Positions 1 to 9,891 of a DNA stretch of 64,000 nucleotides are shown one piece after another; the first letter of the stretch is position 1; each line of letters opens with the position of its first letter. The notes below the pieces were generated by a model. That model was not told the origin of the DNA, searched no databases, and saw only the letters and a list, made by a program, of their open reading frames with translations. Origin of the DNA: a cyanobiont of Ornithocercus magnificus (GTDB lineage Bacteria > Cyanobacteriota > Cyanobacteriia > PCC-6307 > Cyanobiaceae); NCBI GenBank assembly GCA_007996965.1, contig BIMP01000001.1:62001-126000 (forward strand), in the 5' to 3' direction. The position numbers and the translations under genes were made by a program.

Positions 1-445
<445 letters not shown>

Positions 446-530
446 TGACTCCAGCAAACATCATAGATCCATCGATATCTGCTGGCTTTTCTCCAAACCC
501 GATACATCTTAATCTCTCATTTCCATACTT

Positions 531-941
531 ATGTCTCTTAAGCTCCGAGTGCTGACACCTGACCAGAGTATCTTTGACGGCAGTATCAATGAGGCGATAC
601 TGCCAAGTACTACTGGTCAACTCGGCATCCTTCCAGGCCATGTTTCTCTTTTGGCAGCTCTTGATGTAGGAGTTTTACGGGTTCGTTGCAGTAGTGAGTG
701 GAGTTCTATTGCCTTGATGGGTGGCTTTGCAGAGGTCGAATCTAATAGCATTACTGTCCTAGTCAATGCAGCTGAGCTGGGCAGTAGTATTAGTACCGTG
801 GCAGCAGAGTCTGAGCTTGAACTGGCTCGTCTTGAGGTAAGCCGTCTTGAAAACCAAGCTACCTCGCCAGAGAAAATCAAAGCTAGGCGATCTCTTAACA
901 TAGCTAGAGCGCGCCTGCAAGCTAGTCGTAATAGTGTCTAG
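531..941 (+). CDS. atpC: ATP synthase F1 subunit epsilon
   Basis: The 136-residue product has the family length and opening MSLKLRVLTPDQSIFDG, followed by the beta-sandwich motif TTGQLGILPGHVSLLAAL and a C-terminal helical hairpin rich in Glu, Leu and Arg. Epsilon forms part of the central stalk and restrains ATP hydrolysis. It is co-oriented with atpD and probably co-transcribed. A perfect 15-bp hairpin at 1184-1219 lies downstream and probably ends this transcript. Confidence 0.97.
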   Translation: MSLKLRVLTPDQSIFDGSINEAILPSTTGQLGILPGHVSLLAALDVGVLRVRCSSEWSSIALMGGFAEVESNSITVLVNAAELGSSISTVAAESELELARLEVSRLENQATSPEKIKARRSLNIARARLQASRNSV

Positions 942-1259
942 AAAAGAGGATCTCAACGTCTACCATTCTACATATCATCAATCAAGAGTAGAACTTCCAC
1001 TATAATCTATGGCTACGCAAACCATAATAACTTGGAGGCAGTACTGTCCTGCTCTATCCCTTGAACTATCCTGATTAGTTTGTTGGTCTTAGACTGAGCA
1101 ATCACGCTGTAAGTCTCTTGGGGCGGTAGATTAAAGTGGGTTTAAACTTACACCACTTAGATTAAGCCACCTAGTAATAAGCTGGAGTACCACTACCGAT
1201 TCTTCGGTAGTGGTACTCCATAGAATTTGACAAGTGCAATCTTCCGATTTGATGAATAA
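942..1259. other. intergenic region between convergent atpC and ycf65
   Basis: These 318 bases separate two convergent genes. Apart from the strong hairpin at 1184-1219, I see no gene, tRNA or repeat here. Confidence 0.6.
1184..1219. terminator. bidirectional terminator-like hairpin
   Basis: A perfect 15-base inverted repeat (arms 1184-1198 and 1205-1219, GGAGTACCACTACCG and its complement) surrounds a 6-base loop ATTCTT. It lies between the convergent 3' ends of atpC and ycf65, so it could stop transcription from both sides. There is no clear T-tract on either flank, so intrinsic termination is likely but not certain. Confidence 0.75.
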
Positions 1260-1844
<585 letters not shown>

Positions 1845-1850
1845 CTACTG

Positions 1851-2645
1851 TTGGACATCGACGGTGTCATACGGGATGTGTCAGACAGCTACAGAAAGGC
1901 TATTCAGTCTACAGTCTACCACTTTAGTGGTCGGTCACTTACGCCTGGCGCAATCGACGAGCTTAAGTTAGAGGGGCGCTGGAATAATGATTGGGATGTT
2001 ACCCTTGAATTGTTGCGCCGCCTGGATCGCAGTCAACCCTTAAGAGGTGGAGTACCTAGCCGCACTGCTGTAGTTAAGTTCTTCTCCGACACATACTTTG
2101 GCGGTGATCCTAAGGACGATCCCAGATCCTGGAACGGCTTAATCAAGTGCGAGTCCTTGCTGGTGCCAGCTTCACTGTTCAGAGAACTTAGTCGCCACAA
2201 TATTGCCTGGGGCTTTGTGAGTGGTGCTGAACTACCATCAGCACGGTTTGTACTAGAGTACCGTCTTGGCTTAAAGCAACCGGCACTAGTGGCTATGGGT
2301 GATGCTCCTGAGAAGCCAGACCCAACCGGGTTACTTACGTTAGCTAGGCGTCTTGCTGGTCAACCACTTGGTGTTGGAGCTCCACCATTAGCATATTTAG
2401 GTGATACGGTTGCTGATGTTGAGACTTTACAACGCGCGCGCCAACAGTGTCCAGATCAACTGCTGCTCAGCATAGCAGTAGCGCCGCCTCATCTTCACAA
2501 TCCAGGAAGGGAGCAACAGCGCTACCAATATGAGAAGCAACTACGATGTGCTGGTGCGGACGTAATTTTGATGAAGACTACTCATGTTGTTAGTACTCTA
2601 TTCACCTGGCTCGATAGCCAATCTCAGGATATCTTCCCAGCTTGA
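1851..2645 (+). CDS. HAD superfamily (subfamily IA, TIGR01548-like) hydrolase
   Basis: A phosphatase-like protein of the cyanobacterial TIGR01548 HAD group; substrate unknown. Visible motifs are the nucleophile DIDGVIRD, the motif II/III region FVSGAELPSAR with a later PEKPDP lysine, and the acidic motif AYLGDTVADVE. The only standard start in frame is TTG at 1851, which would put the nucleophile aspartate at residue 2 and remove the preceding beta strand. The frame is open back to 1809 and encodes the expected LLLLDIDG strand, so initiation is probably further upstream at a non-standard codon such as CTG (1827). It converges with pepP. Confidence 0.8.
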   Translation: MDIDGVIRDVSDSYRKAIQSTVYHFSGRSLTPGAIDELKLEGRWNNDWDVTLELLRRLDRSQPLRGGVPSRTAVVKFFSDTYFGGDPKDDPRSWNGLIKCESLLVPASLFRELSRHNIAWGFVSGAELPSARFVLEYRLGLKQPALVAMGDAPEKPDPTGLLTLARRLAGQPLGVGAPPLAYLGDTVADVETLQRARQQCPDQLLLSIAVAPPHLHNPGREQQRYQYEKQLRCAGADVILMKTTHVVSTLFTWLDSQSQDIFPA

Positions 2646-2685
2646 GACATGCTATCGGCTGGTCAAATTAGTTTATCCCTAGAAT

Positions 2686-4011
2686 TTAAGAGTGCCGCTC
2701 CATAGCAGATAGATCTTTCCGGGCATCCATAGTCAAGACCTCACAACCGACTGGTGTCACAGCCACATCATCCTCAATTCTTATGCCAATTCCCTTCCAG
2801 CGTTCGTCAATGCTGGGCTGACCCTGAGGTATGGGCAATCGATCACTTATGTAGATTCCGGGTTCAACTGTTAATACCATGCCCGATTCTAGCTTAGTTG
2901 GGTGCTTGCCAAGCCGATATGCACCAACATCATGAACATCCAACCCTAGCCAATGACCAGTTCGGTGCATATAGAGGTGGCGATAAGCTCCCTGCTCGAT
3001 AACACTTTCTGGGTCCCCTCGCAACAACCCAAGCTCAATGAGGCCACTTACTAGAACTGTGACAGCTGTGTTATGGATAAACTCAGTGCTGACACCGGGC
3101 CGAACAGCCAGGATTGCTGCTTCTTGAGATGCAAGCACGAGCTCATAGAGAGCACGCTGCTCTCCACTAAAGCAATTATTAACTGGAAATGTACGAGTGA
3201 TGTCACTGTTGTAATAGTCACTAAGACTACACCCTGCATCAATTAGCAATAGGTCACCATCTTGTAATATCGCGTTATTGTCCGTGTAATGTAGGATGCA
3301 CGCATTATCACCACCAGCGATAATTGAGGAGTACGCAGGTCCGCGCGTACCTTGTGCTAAGAAATAGGCTTCTATCTCAGCCTGTACCTGACGTTCAGTG
3401 ATGCCTGGCTTGACAATTGAGCGAGCGCGCTCATGGGCTTCGGCAGAGATACGACAAGCCTCTCGCATTCGATCTAGTTCGCCGGGTTCCTTGCGCAGCC
3501 GCAAAGAGTGCAATATGGAGCAGGGTGCTGTCAGATACATAGCAGCAGCACCAGTACGGGGAGCACTGTCTAGCTGTTGCATCCAAACCTGCAACACTAG
3601 AGGCTCAATGGCCGGGTGATGTCCGAGGCGGAAGGCGATTGCCTCAGCACCCTCAAGATAGTTACCAATCAAGTTGGAGAGATCTTGCAGTGGGTGTGCC
3701 AAGTCAGCACCAAACCTATCAACTGCGCCTTCAACACCCCAGCGGAGACCGTTCCAAACCTCTGCACTGGGCTCCCTAGGATGGACAAAAAGTATGAAAC
3801 GTTCACCCTTAGGACGATAGGGAAGAAAAAGTGCCACTGCGCCTGGCTCATCAAAGCCTGTTAAGTACCAGAAGTCAGAGTTTTGACGAAAGGGCCACTG
3901 CACATCAGAGTGGTGCACAGCCATTGGTGCCGCAGGGATCACCGCTGCTGCACCTCCAAGCTGCTCTAGAAAAAGTGTGCGTCGCCGCTGGAATGTGATG
4001 GGATCGCACAC
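2686..4011 (-). CDS. pepP: Xaa-Pro aminopeptidase (peptidase M24B)
   Basis: The 441-residue product has an aminopeptidase P N-terminal domain (about residues 1-140, with SDFWYLTGFDEPGAV) and a pita-bread M24 catalytic domain. The metal ligands can be read: Asp residues in LLLIDAG and YNSDITRTF, His in HRTGHWLGLDVHD, and Glu in TVEPGIYI and RIEDDVAVT. It removes N-terminal residues ahead of proline from peptides in the cytoplasm. The start is GTG at 4011. It is divergent from the DUF21 gene with only 53 bases between them. Confidence 0.93.
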   Translation of the reverse strand: MCDPITFQRRRTLFLEQLGGAAAVIPAAPMAVHHSDVQWPFRQNSDFWYLTGFDEPGAVALFLPYRPKGERFILFVHPREPSAEVWNGLRWGVEGAVDRFGADLAHPLQDLSNLIGNYLEGAEAIAFRLGHHPAIEPLVLQVWMQQLDSAPRTGAAAMYLTAPCSILHSLRLRKEPGELDRMREACRISAEAHERARSIVKPGITERQVQAEIEAYFLAQGTRGPAYSSIIAGGDNACILHYTDNNAILQDGDLLLIDAGCSLSDYYNSDITRTFPVNNCFSGEQRALYELVLASQEAAILAVRPGVSTEFIHNTAVTVLVSGLIELGLLRGDPESVIEQGAYRHLYMHRTGHWLGLDVHDVGAYRLGKHPTKLESGMVLTVEPGIYISDRLPIPQGQPSIDERWKGIGIRIEDDVAVTPVGCEVLTMDARKDLSAMERHS

Positions 4012-4064
4012 GACAGAGACAGGGGAGAATTAAAACGACAGGATGGCAAAGAATACAGGCCCGC

Positions 4065-5069
4065 ATGAGTGCCGAATTGCTGGTCCTGATGCTGCTCGTG
4101 CTGCTCGTGCTGCTTGGCTCAGCACTATGTTCAGGGGTAGAAGCAGCCTTGCTCACTGTCAATCCAGTGCGTGTGCACGAGCTGGCGGCGAGAGAACGCC
4201 CTATGCCAGGAGCTCGACGCTTGGCTCAGCTCCGGCAGCGACTGGGGCGAACTCTCTCAGTGCTCGTGATTGCTAACAATGGCTTTAACATATTTGGTAG
4301 TCTGATGGTAGGTGCCTACGCCACAAGAGTATTCCGATTATATGGAATTGGTGATGCTGCCTTGCCACTGTTCTCAATTAGCCTAACAATATTAGTAATT
4401 CTGCTCGGCGAGATTTTGCCGAAGTCGTTTGGCAGTCGTCTATCATTACCAGTATCACTAGCAAGCGCCCCAATTCTTCACTGGCTTGACATAGTGATGC
4501 GTCCCTTAGTAGTTCTTCTAGAACAACTATTACCAACTATCACTACGGAGAGCGAAATTAGCACTGATGAGAATGAGATCCGGTTGCTAGCCCGTCTCGG
4601 TTCTCAGCAAGGCCGCATCGAGGCCGATGAGGCAGCGATGATTGCTAAAGTGTTCCAGCTCAACGATTTGACAGCGCGTGATCTGATGATCCCACGCGTT
4701 GCAGCTCCAACACTAAGTGGACAATGCACCTTGAAAGACTTGCAGGCTCAGCTGCTTGGCCATAGCCACGAGTGGTGGGTTGTTCTTGGTACTGGTGTAG
4801 ATCAAGTACTTGGTGTGGTTAGCCGTGATGTACTTCTAACAGCCTTACTGGAAGGTAGAGGTCAGATGAATGCAGCTGACCTCTGCGAGGCAGCAGAATT
4901 TGTGCCAGAGATGATTCGTGCTGACAGACTACTTACAGGTTTTCGCCGTGACAACAGCGGTATTCGAGTTGTAGTGGATGAATTTGGCGGCTTTGTCGGC
5001 GTGATTGGTGCTGAGGCAGTGCTAGCAGTACTAGCCGGCTGGTGGCGGCAGGGAGGAACAGGCGGATGA
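4065..5069 (+). CDS. DUF21/CNNM and CBS domain membrane protein
   Basis: The N-terminus carries several hydrophobic segments (residues ~5-25, 65-95 and 95-130) with the DUF21 features SGVEAALLTVNPVRV and the ILLGEILPKSFGSR motif. About residues 185-325 form a CBS pair (ARDLMIPR... and VVVDEFGGFVGVI). The family (UPF0053, hemolysin-C-like, CorB/CNNM) is linked to divalent-cation transport in several bacteria. At 334 residues it lacks the C-terminal CorC/HlyC domain of longer relatives. Its stop overlaps the next gene's start as ATGA. Confidence 0.87.
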   Translation: MSAELLVLMLLVLLVLLGSALCSGVEAALLTVNPVRVHELAARERPMPGARRLAQLRQRLGRTLSVLVIANNGFNIFGSLMVGAYATRVFRLYGIGDAALPLFSISLTILVILLGEILPKSFGSRLSLPVSLASAPILHWLDIVMRPLVVLLEQLLPTITTESEISTDENEIRLLARLGSQQGRIEADEAAMIAKVFQLNDLTARDLMIPRVAAPTLSGQCTLKDLQAQLLGHSHEWWVVLGTGVDQVLGVVSRDVLLTALLEGRGQMNAADLCEAAEFVPEMIRADRLLTGFRRDNSGIRVVVDEFGGFVGVIGAEAVLAVLAGWWRQGGTGG

Positions 5070-6403
5070 CTGCTTTGCCACCTCCACTAATCGAACGCTG
5101 CCGTTTATTGTTAGAGCGTTGGCGCGGCGAGCTTAATCTAAGTTCCCGTGAAAGTGATGCACTCAGAGCTGAACAAGTTGCACTTGACCAGCAGCTAAAG
5201 CGGCTGCGCGAAAAGCATCTGCGTCTTGCTGTCTTTGGTCAGGTAGGTGTAGGTAAGTCGAGTTTGCTTAATGCTTTACTGGGTTCGAGTAACTTCCGCA
5301 CTGATATTGCTCATGGTTGCACAAGCTGTCAACACGCTGCTCGCTGGATTCAGTCTCTAGGAAGACTAAATCAGGTTGAGCTCATTGACACACCAGGAAT
5401 TGACGAGATTTCTGCTCCAGAGCATGCACGCTTGGCTTTCCAGGTTGCATCGCGAGCAGATCTTATCCTGCTGGTGCTTGATGGTGATTTCAGGCGTGTC
5501 GATGTTGAGTCACTTAAGGAACTGCTTGCTAATGGTAAGCCAGTACAGCTTGTCTTAAACCGCTGTGATGTCTGGAGCAAGAAGGAATTGAAACAACTGC
5601 TTGCCAACATTCGCTATCAGCTAAATCAGCTTGAGTTTCCGACTGCTGCTAATTTCCTAAAGCCTATTACCGTGGCTGCTGCACCGCGTCTTGCGCAGCT
5701 ATTACCAGATGGTCGCGTGCGCAGTATAAATTCTGCCCCTAAGGTAGATTCCCTAGAGCACAGACTTCGGGTCCTTCTAGTTGAGAGGGGTGAGCAGCTT
5801 TTAGTCCTTAACGTCTTACAGCAAGCTAATCGTTTTCAGGTCGCTCTTCACTGCCACAGGTTGCGCTGCCGTCGTCAAGCAGCTCAGGAAATAATCGGGC
5901 GTTTCGCTGCTGTTAAAGCGATTGGCGTCGCTGTTAACCCTATCAATCTAGTGGATCTGGCTGGCGGCATCACATGTGATACAGCGCTCGTGTTTCAACT
6001 TTGCCAACTCTACGAACTTCCAATGAGTGGTTCAGGGGCGCGCGAGTTGCTGCTACGACTTGCAAGCCACAACACCTTGCTCGGCAGCATCCAGTTTGGA
6101 CTCAGTACCCTGCGCCAGTTAATGTTACTAGCCGCGCCAGTTACAGCCGGGTTAAGTCTCACTCCAACAGTACCCATCACTCTATTGCAAGCAGCGCTAG
6201 CAATACATACTACTCGTAGAACTGGCCGACTAACAGCGCGAGAACTACTTCGCAGCAGTGAACGAGGGCAAAGTCATAATCCACCGCCAGCAGCCCTAAT
6301 GCGTCGCTTAGCTAGTAGTGACTCACAAGTGAAGAAGTTGATGGCTGAGCTGTCTAGTAGAACACCAGACAATAATGCTGAGTTAAGGAGCCTACTACCT
6401 TGA
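5066..6403 (+). CDS. DUF697-domain GTPase
   Basis: A GTP-binding protein with a TrmE/Era-like G domain: P-loop FGQVGVGKSS near residue 60, switch/G3 LIDTPGIDE, and G4 as NRCD. The C-terminal ~160 residues are a DUF697-type region with hydrophobic stretches (NPINLVDLAGG, LMLLAAPVTAGLSL), suggesting membrane association. The role is unknown. I chose the ATG at 5066 because it overlaps the upstream stop (ATGA) and follows GGGAGG; an in-frame GTG at 5042 would add eight residues. Confidence 0.85.
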   Translation: MTALPPPLIERCRLLLERWRGELNLSSRESDALRAEQVALDQQLKRLREKHLRLAVFGQVGVGKSSLLNALLGSSNFRTDIAHGCTSCQHAARWIQSLGRLNQVELIDTPGIDEISAPEHARLAFQVASRADLILLVLDGDFRRVDVESLKELLANGKPVQLVLNRCDVWSKKELKQLLANIRYQLNQLEFPTAANFLKPITVAAAPRLAQLLPDGRVRSINSAPKVDSLEHRLRVLLVERGEQLLVLNVLQQANRFQVALHCHRLRCRRQAAQEIIGRFAAVKAIGVAVNPINLVDLAGGITCDTALVFQLCQLYELPMSGSGARELLLRLASHNTLLGSIQFGLSTLRQLMLLAAPVTAGLSLTPTVPITLLQAALAIHTTRRTGRLTARELLRSSERGQSHNPPPAALMRRLASSDSQVKKLMAELSSRTPDNNAELRSLLP

Positions 6404-6975
6404 TTGGCAACCTTGCCCTTTTTGGCACAAGCGCTGATCCACCGACATGGGGTCATCAGGCTTTACTAGAAGGCCTGCTGAGGCTCTACCCACAGGTAAT
6501 TACCTGGGCCAGTAATAACCCGACAAAACATCACAGTGCTCAGCTTGACCACCGTGTAGAATTGCTTGAAGCCTTAGTTGACTCTATAGCCAGTCCACGC
6601 TTAAAACTTCATCAAAGCCTAAGCAGCCCCTGGACTACAGTTACAGTCAACCGAGCTGTCACGCGTTGGCCTAATGCTGACCTGGTTGTTGTAATTGGTA
6701 GTGACTTAGCTGGCCAGCTACCGCACTGGAAGCAAGCTAAAGATGTGCTCCGCCAATCTCGTCTGGCCATAGCCCCACGTGCCGGTTGGCCCCTGCGATC
6801 ATCTGAGCTAGAGGCAATAAAGCGACTGGGAGGGAAGCTAGACCTTCTTTCCCTCAAGATTCCCGCCTCTGCCAGTTCAGATGTTCGACATAATTTAGCC
6901 CTCGACAAAGTCCCCTACGCGGTGCGCAGGTTGCTGCTGAAGCACAATCTCTATGGAATTGCTTCCTCATTCTGA
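6400..6975 (+). CDS. nadD: nicotinate-nucleotide adenylyltransferase
   Basis: Transfers AMP from ATP to nicotinate mononucleotide, giving deamido-NAD. The nucleotidyltransferase signature ALFGTSADPPTWGHQAL is at the N-terminus, VVVIGSDLAGQLPHW in the middle, and the ISSTxxR-type motif appears as PASASSDVRHNL near residue 160. At 191 residues it has the family length. It begins at a TTG overlapping the GTPase stop by four bases, and its own stop overlaps nadE by one base, placing the last two NAD synthesis steps in one operon. Confidence 0.93.
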   Translation: MIGNLALFGTSADPPTWGHQALLEGLLRLYPQVITWASNNPTKHHSAQLDHRVELLEALVDSIASPRLKLHQSLSSPWTTVTVNRAVTRWPNADLVVVIGSDLAGQLPHWKQAKDVLRQSRLAIAPRAGWPLRSSELEAIKRLGGKLDLLSLKIPASASSDVRHNLALDKVPYAVRRLLLKHNLYGIASSF

Positions 6976-8690
6976 TGCGTCTCGCTTTGGCCCAGATCAA
7001 TCCCCTTGTGGGAGACCTGGCTGGCAATGCAGATCAGATACTAGTTGCTTGTGGCCAGGCTGCTGCTGAACAGGCTGATTTAGTGCTAACCCCAGAACTC
7101 TCTCTTTGGGGTTATCCACCCCGCGACTTGCTGCTGTACCAAGAGCGACAGGAATTGCAAAGGCATGAGCTTAATCGACTTAGTAAGCAGTTGCAGCATT
7201 ACTATCCTAGTCTCTTACTGCTAGTAGGAATGACAGATCCAGCAATGGATCAACAGCACCCTAATCTCTTTAATGCTATAGCGCTAATCCGTGATGGCCA
7301 CTGGAATGTAGTTGCACATAAGCAACTTTTACCATCATACGACGTATTTGATGAGAGGCGATACTTTCGTGTTGGGGATGACAGACCTTATCTACTAGAG
7401 CTGCATGCTGGCGGAGAGTTGCACCGCATCGGACTGACCATATGTGAGGACCTATGGGTAGAGGACAGGCTACTACCAGAAAGAGTCAAGGGTCCTGACC
7501 CTATCAGATCACTCGCTGACCAGCGCATTGACTTGTTGGTAAACCTTTCTGCTTCTCCCTTTGGCCATAGAAAGCAGTCTCTGCGCCGCCGGCTATGCTG
7601 TTTAGCAGCGCAAAAACTGCAATGCCCAGTTATCTACGTAAACCAGATTGGTGGCAATGACGAACTCATATTCGACGGTGCAGGCTTTGTAGTCAACGCG
7701 CAGGGTCACACTTTATTGCAATTACCTGCCTGTCGCGGTGGGGTGCAAGTCTGGGATAGCTCACTGACACAAGCTATTGCGCTTAATAAGGATTCCAGTG
7801 AAGATAAAAAAGCAGAAGCCAATGAGCTTTTGTTTCGAGCTCTTGTACTCGGGCTGCGGGACTATGTAGCCAAGTGTGGATTCCACCATGCACTGTTAGG
7901 TCTAAGTGGAGGCATAGACTCAGCCCTTATGGCAATAATTGCTGCAGCTGCTCTCGGGGCAGAACATGTCTTAGGCATGTTAATGCCATCTCCCTGGAGC
8001 TCAACAAGTTCAGTTAAGGATGCCACATTACTAGCACAAAGACTTGGCATCCAAATCAACATCGTTCCCATACAGAATCTGATGGTTGCCTTTGATGCAG
8101 CTCTAACACCAGCTTTTGGCCAAGTTCCGGAGGGGATCACTGCAGAGAACCTACAATCGCGTATACGAGGTACATTATTAATGGCTGTGGCAAACCAACA
8201 GGGACATTTACTCCTTTCCACAGGCAACAAATCTGAACTAGCAGTAGGATACTGTACTCTCTACGGCGATATGAACGGGGGTCTTGCGGTGCTGGGCGAT
8301 GTTTACAAAACAGAAATCTTTCGACTCTGTGCTTGGCTTGACAGTAAGGATGCTATTCATTGTCGGACTGAGTTTGGCCTGCCTGCTGTGGGCGAACTTG
8401 TAGGGAAAGCAATCCGGGGAAAAGCCCCTAGCGCTGAGCTGAGACCTAGTCAGAGGGATAGTGATTCCCTGCCTGATTACTCTGAACTCGACCCATTGCT
8501 ACGGAGCATGATTGAGGAGCGCTGCAGTGATACGGTACTGTGCTCTGATGGATATGATCCTACCCAGGTTGCACAGGTACGTCATTTACTTCAGCGTGCT
8601 GAGTTCAAACGTCGTCAAGCACCCCCGCTGCTAAAAGTAAGCACACAGGCTTTTGGTAGTGGTTGGCGACTGCCGATTGCAGCACGCTAA
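6975..8690 (+). CDS. nadE: glutamine-dependent NAD+ synthetase
   Basis: Amidates deamido-NAD to NAD using glutamine. The N-terminal nitrilase-type glutaminase domain (about 1-260) shows the Glu (TPELSLWGYPPR), Lys (AHKQLLPSYDVFDE) and Cys (LTICEDLW) triad. The C-terminal synthetase domain carries the pyrophosphatase motif GLSGGIDSAL near residue 305 and LLSTGNKSELAVGY. The length of 571 residues is normal for the two-domain form. It directly follows nadD with a TGATG junction. Confidence 0.97.
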   Translation: MRLALAQINPLVGDLAGNADQILVACGQAAAEQADLVLTPELSLWGYPPRDLLLYQERQELQRHELNRLSKQLQHYYPSLLLLVGMTDPAMDQQHPNLFNAIALIRDGHWNVVAHKQLLPSYDVFDERRYFRVGDDRPYLLELHAGGELHRIGLTICEDLWVEDRLLPERVKGPDPIRSLADQRIDLLVNLSASPFGHRKQSLRRRLCCLAAQKLQCPVIYVNQIGGNDELIFDGAGFVVNAQGHTLLQLPACRGGVQVWDSSLTQAIALNKDSSEDKKAEANELLFRALVLGLRDYVAKCGFHHALLGLSGGIDSALMAIIAAAALGAEHVLGMLMPSPWSSTSSVKDATLLAQRLGIQINIVPIQNLMVAFDAALTPAFGQVPEGITAENLQSRIRGTLLMAVANQQGHLLLSTGNKSELAVGYCTLYGDMNGGLAVLGDVYKTEIFRLCAWLDSKDAIHCRTEFGLPAVGELVGKAIRGKAPSAELRPSQRDSDSLPDYSELDPLLRSMIEERCSDTVLCSDGYDPTQVAQVRHLLQRAEFKRRQAPPLLKVSTQAFGSGWRLPIAAR

Positions 8691-8727
8691 GTTTCATTAA
8701 TCTGGCAGATGTAGGGTGTCGTCGCCA

Positions 8728-8745
8728 CAGTGAGGGAAATCACTG
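8728..8745 (+). promoter_or_regulatory. hairpin just upstream of ald
   Basis: The inverted repeat CAGTGA (8728-8733) / TCACTG (8740-8745) with loop GGGAAA ends six bases before the ald start codon. It could limit ribosome access or terminate nadE transcription. No T-tract follows. The function is inferred only. Confidence 0.35.
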
Positions 8746-8751
8746 CCATCC

Positions 8752-9891
8752 ATGGCAATATCTGTCCTCTCGGCTCCGATGGCGAGCGTCGGCGTGCCCA
8801 AGGAAATCAAGCCTGATGAACAGCGGGTAGCTTTAACACCAGATGGGGTTCGTGAGCTAACTACTCAAGGGCTTGAAGTATGGGTCCAATCTGAGGCAGG
8901 CGGCGGTGCAGGAATCAGTGATGCTGCCTTCGCTGCAGCTGGCGCTCGCGTTGTAGACCGTGAAACAGCTTGGGGAGCACACCTAGTAGTCAAGGTCAAG
9001 GAACCACAACCAGAAGAGTTTGCCTTCCTACGGGAGGACATGGTTCTGTTCACTTATCTACACCTGGCGGCCTACCCAGATGTAGGAGATGCTCTTATGC
9101 GAACAGGTGCAACCGGTATCGCTTACGAGACTGTTCAACTTGAAGATGGTCGCTTGCCGCTACTGGCCCCTATGAGTGAAATTGCAGGCCGCCTCGCTGC
9201 TCAAGTGGGGGCACACCTACTAGAAAAACCTCATGGAGGTCGTGGTGTCTTAATAGGAGGTTGTACTGGTGTACGGCCAGCACGAGTAATAGTACTAGGT
9301 GCTGGTACGGTTGGCTGGAATGCTGCTAGGCTATCTGCAGCAATGGATGCAGAGGTTCTTCTACTAGATAGGTCGCCAGAACGTCTGCGCAATCTAGAAA
9401 CTTACCGCCGTGGCCGCCTAACAAGCGTTGTGAGTAGCCGCGGATTGCTGGAGCGGATCATCCCCTCTGCTGATTTAGTAATAGGTGCTGTGCTCAGTCC
9501 TGGTGGTCGTGCGCCAACACTGGTAGATGAGGAGATGATAAAGCAAATGCGGATAGGATCAGTAATAGTTGATGTAGCTATTGACCAAGGTGGCTGCGTC
9601 GCAACAAGTCAAGAAACAACTCACACCTCCCCAACTACAATAGTGCATGGTGTACAACACTATGCCGTTGGTAATATGCCCGGTGCTGTACCCTTTACAT
9701 CCACTGAAGCACTTGTCAGTGTCACACTTCCCTACATAATCGGTATCGCTGGTCGTGGACTTGAGGAAGCAGTGACAGAACGTCCTGAACTCCTCTCGGG
9801 GCTAAATACAGTGCAGGGTGCTGTTTGCCATCCAAGTGTGGCACGGGCATTGGGAGTACCACCACGTCATCCGATGGCTTGTTTACGCTAA
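8752..9891 (+). CDS. ald: alanine dehydrogenase
   Basis: NAD-dependent oxidative deamination of L-alanine to pyruvate. The N-terminal domain has GVPKEIKPDEQRVALTPDGV and TYLHLAAY; the NAD-binding Rossmann motif VIVLGAGTVGWNAA is at about residue 180. The C-terminus has HYAVGNMPGAVPFTST, typical of the AlaDH/PNT family, and the single-chain length of 379 fits Ald rather than PntA. ATG at 8752 is used; an internal ATG at 8779 would start at MASVGVPKE. The 3' end overlaps the DUF3326 gene by four bases, convergently. Confidence 0.95.
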   Translation: MAISVLSAPMASVGVPKEIKPDEQRVALTPDGVRELTTQGLEVWVQSEAGGGAGISDAAFAAAGARVVDRETAWGAHLVVKVKEPQPEEFAFLREDMVLFTYLHLAAYPDVGDALMRTGATGIAYETVQLEDGRLPLLAPMSEIAGRLAAQVGAHLLEKPHGGRGVLIGGCTGVRPARVIVLGAGTVGWNAARLSAAMDAEVLLLDRSPERLRNLETYRRGRLTSVVSSRGLLERIIPSADLVIGAVLSPGGRAPTLVDEEMIKQMRIGSVIVDVAIDQGGCVATSQETTHTSPTTIVHGVQHYAVGNMPGAVPFTSTEALVSVTLPYIIGIAGRGLEEAVTERPELLSGLNTVQGAVCHPSVARALGVPPRHPMACLR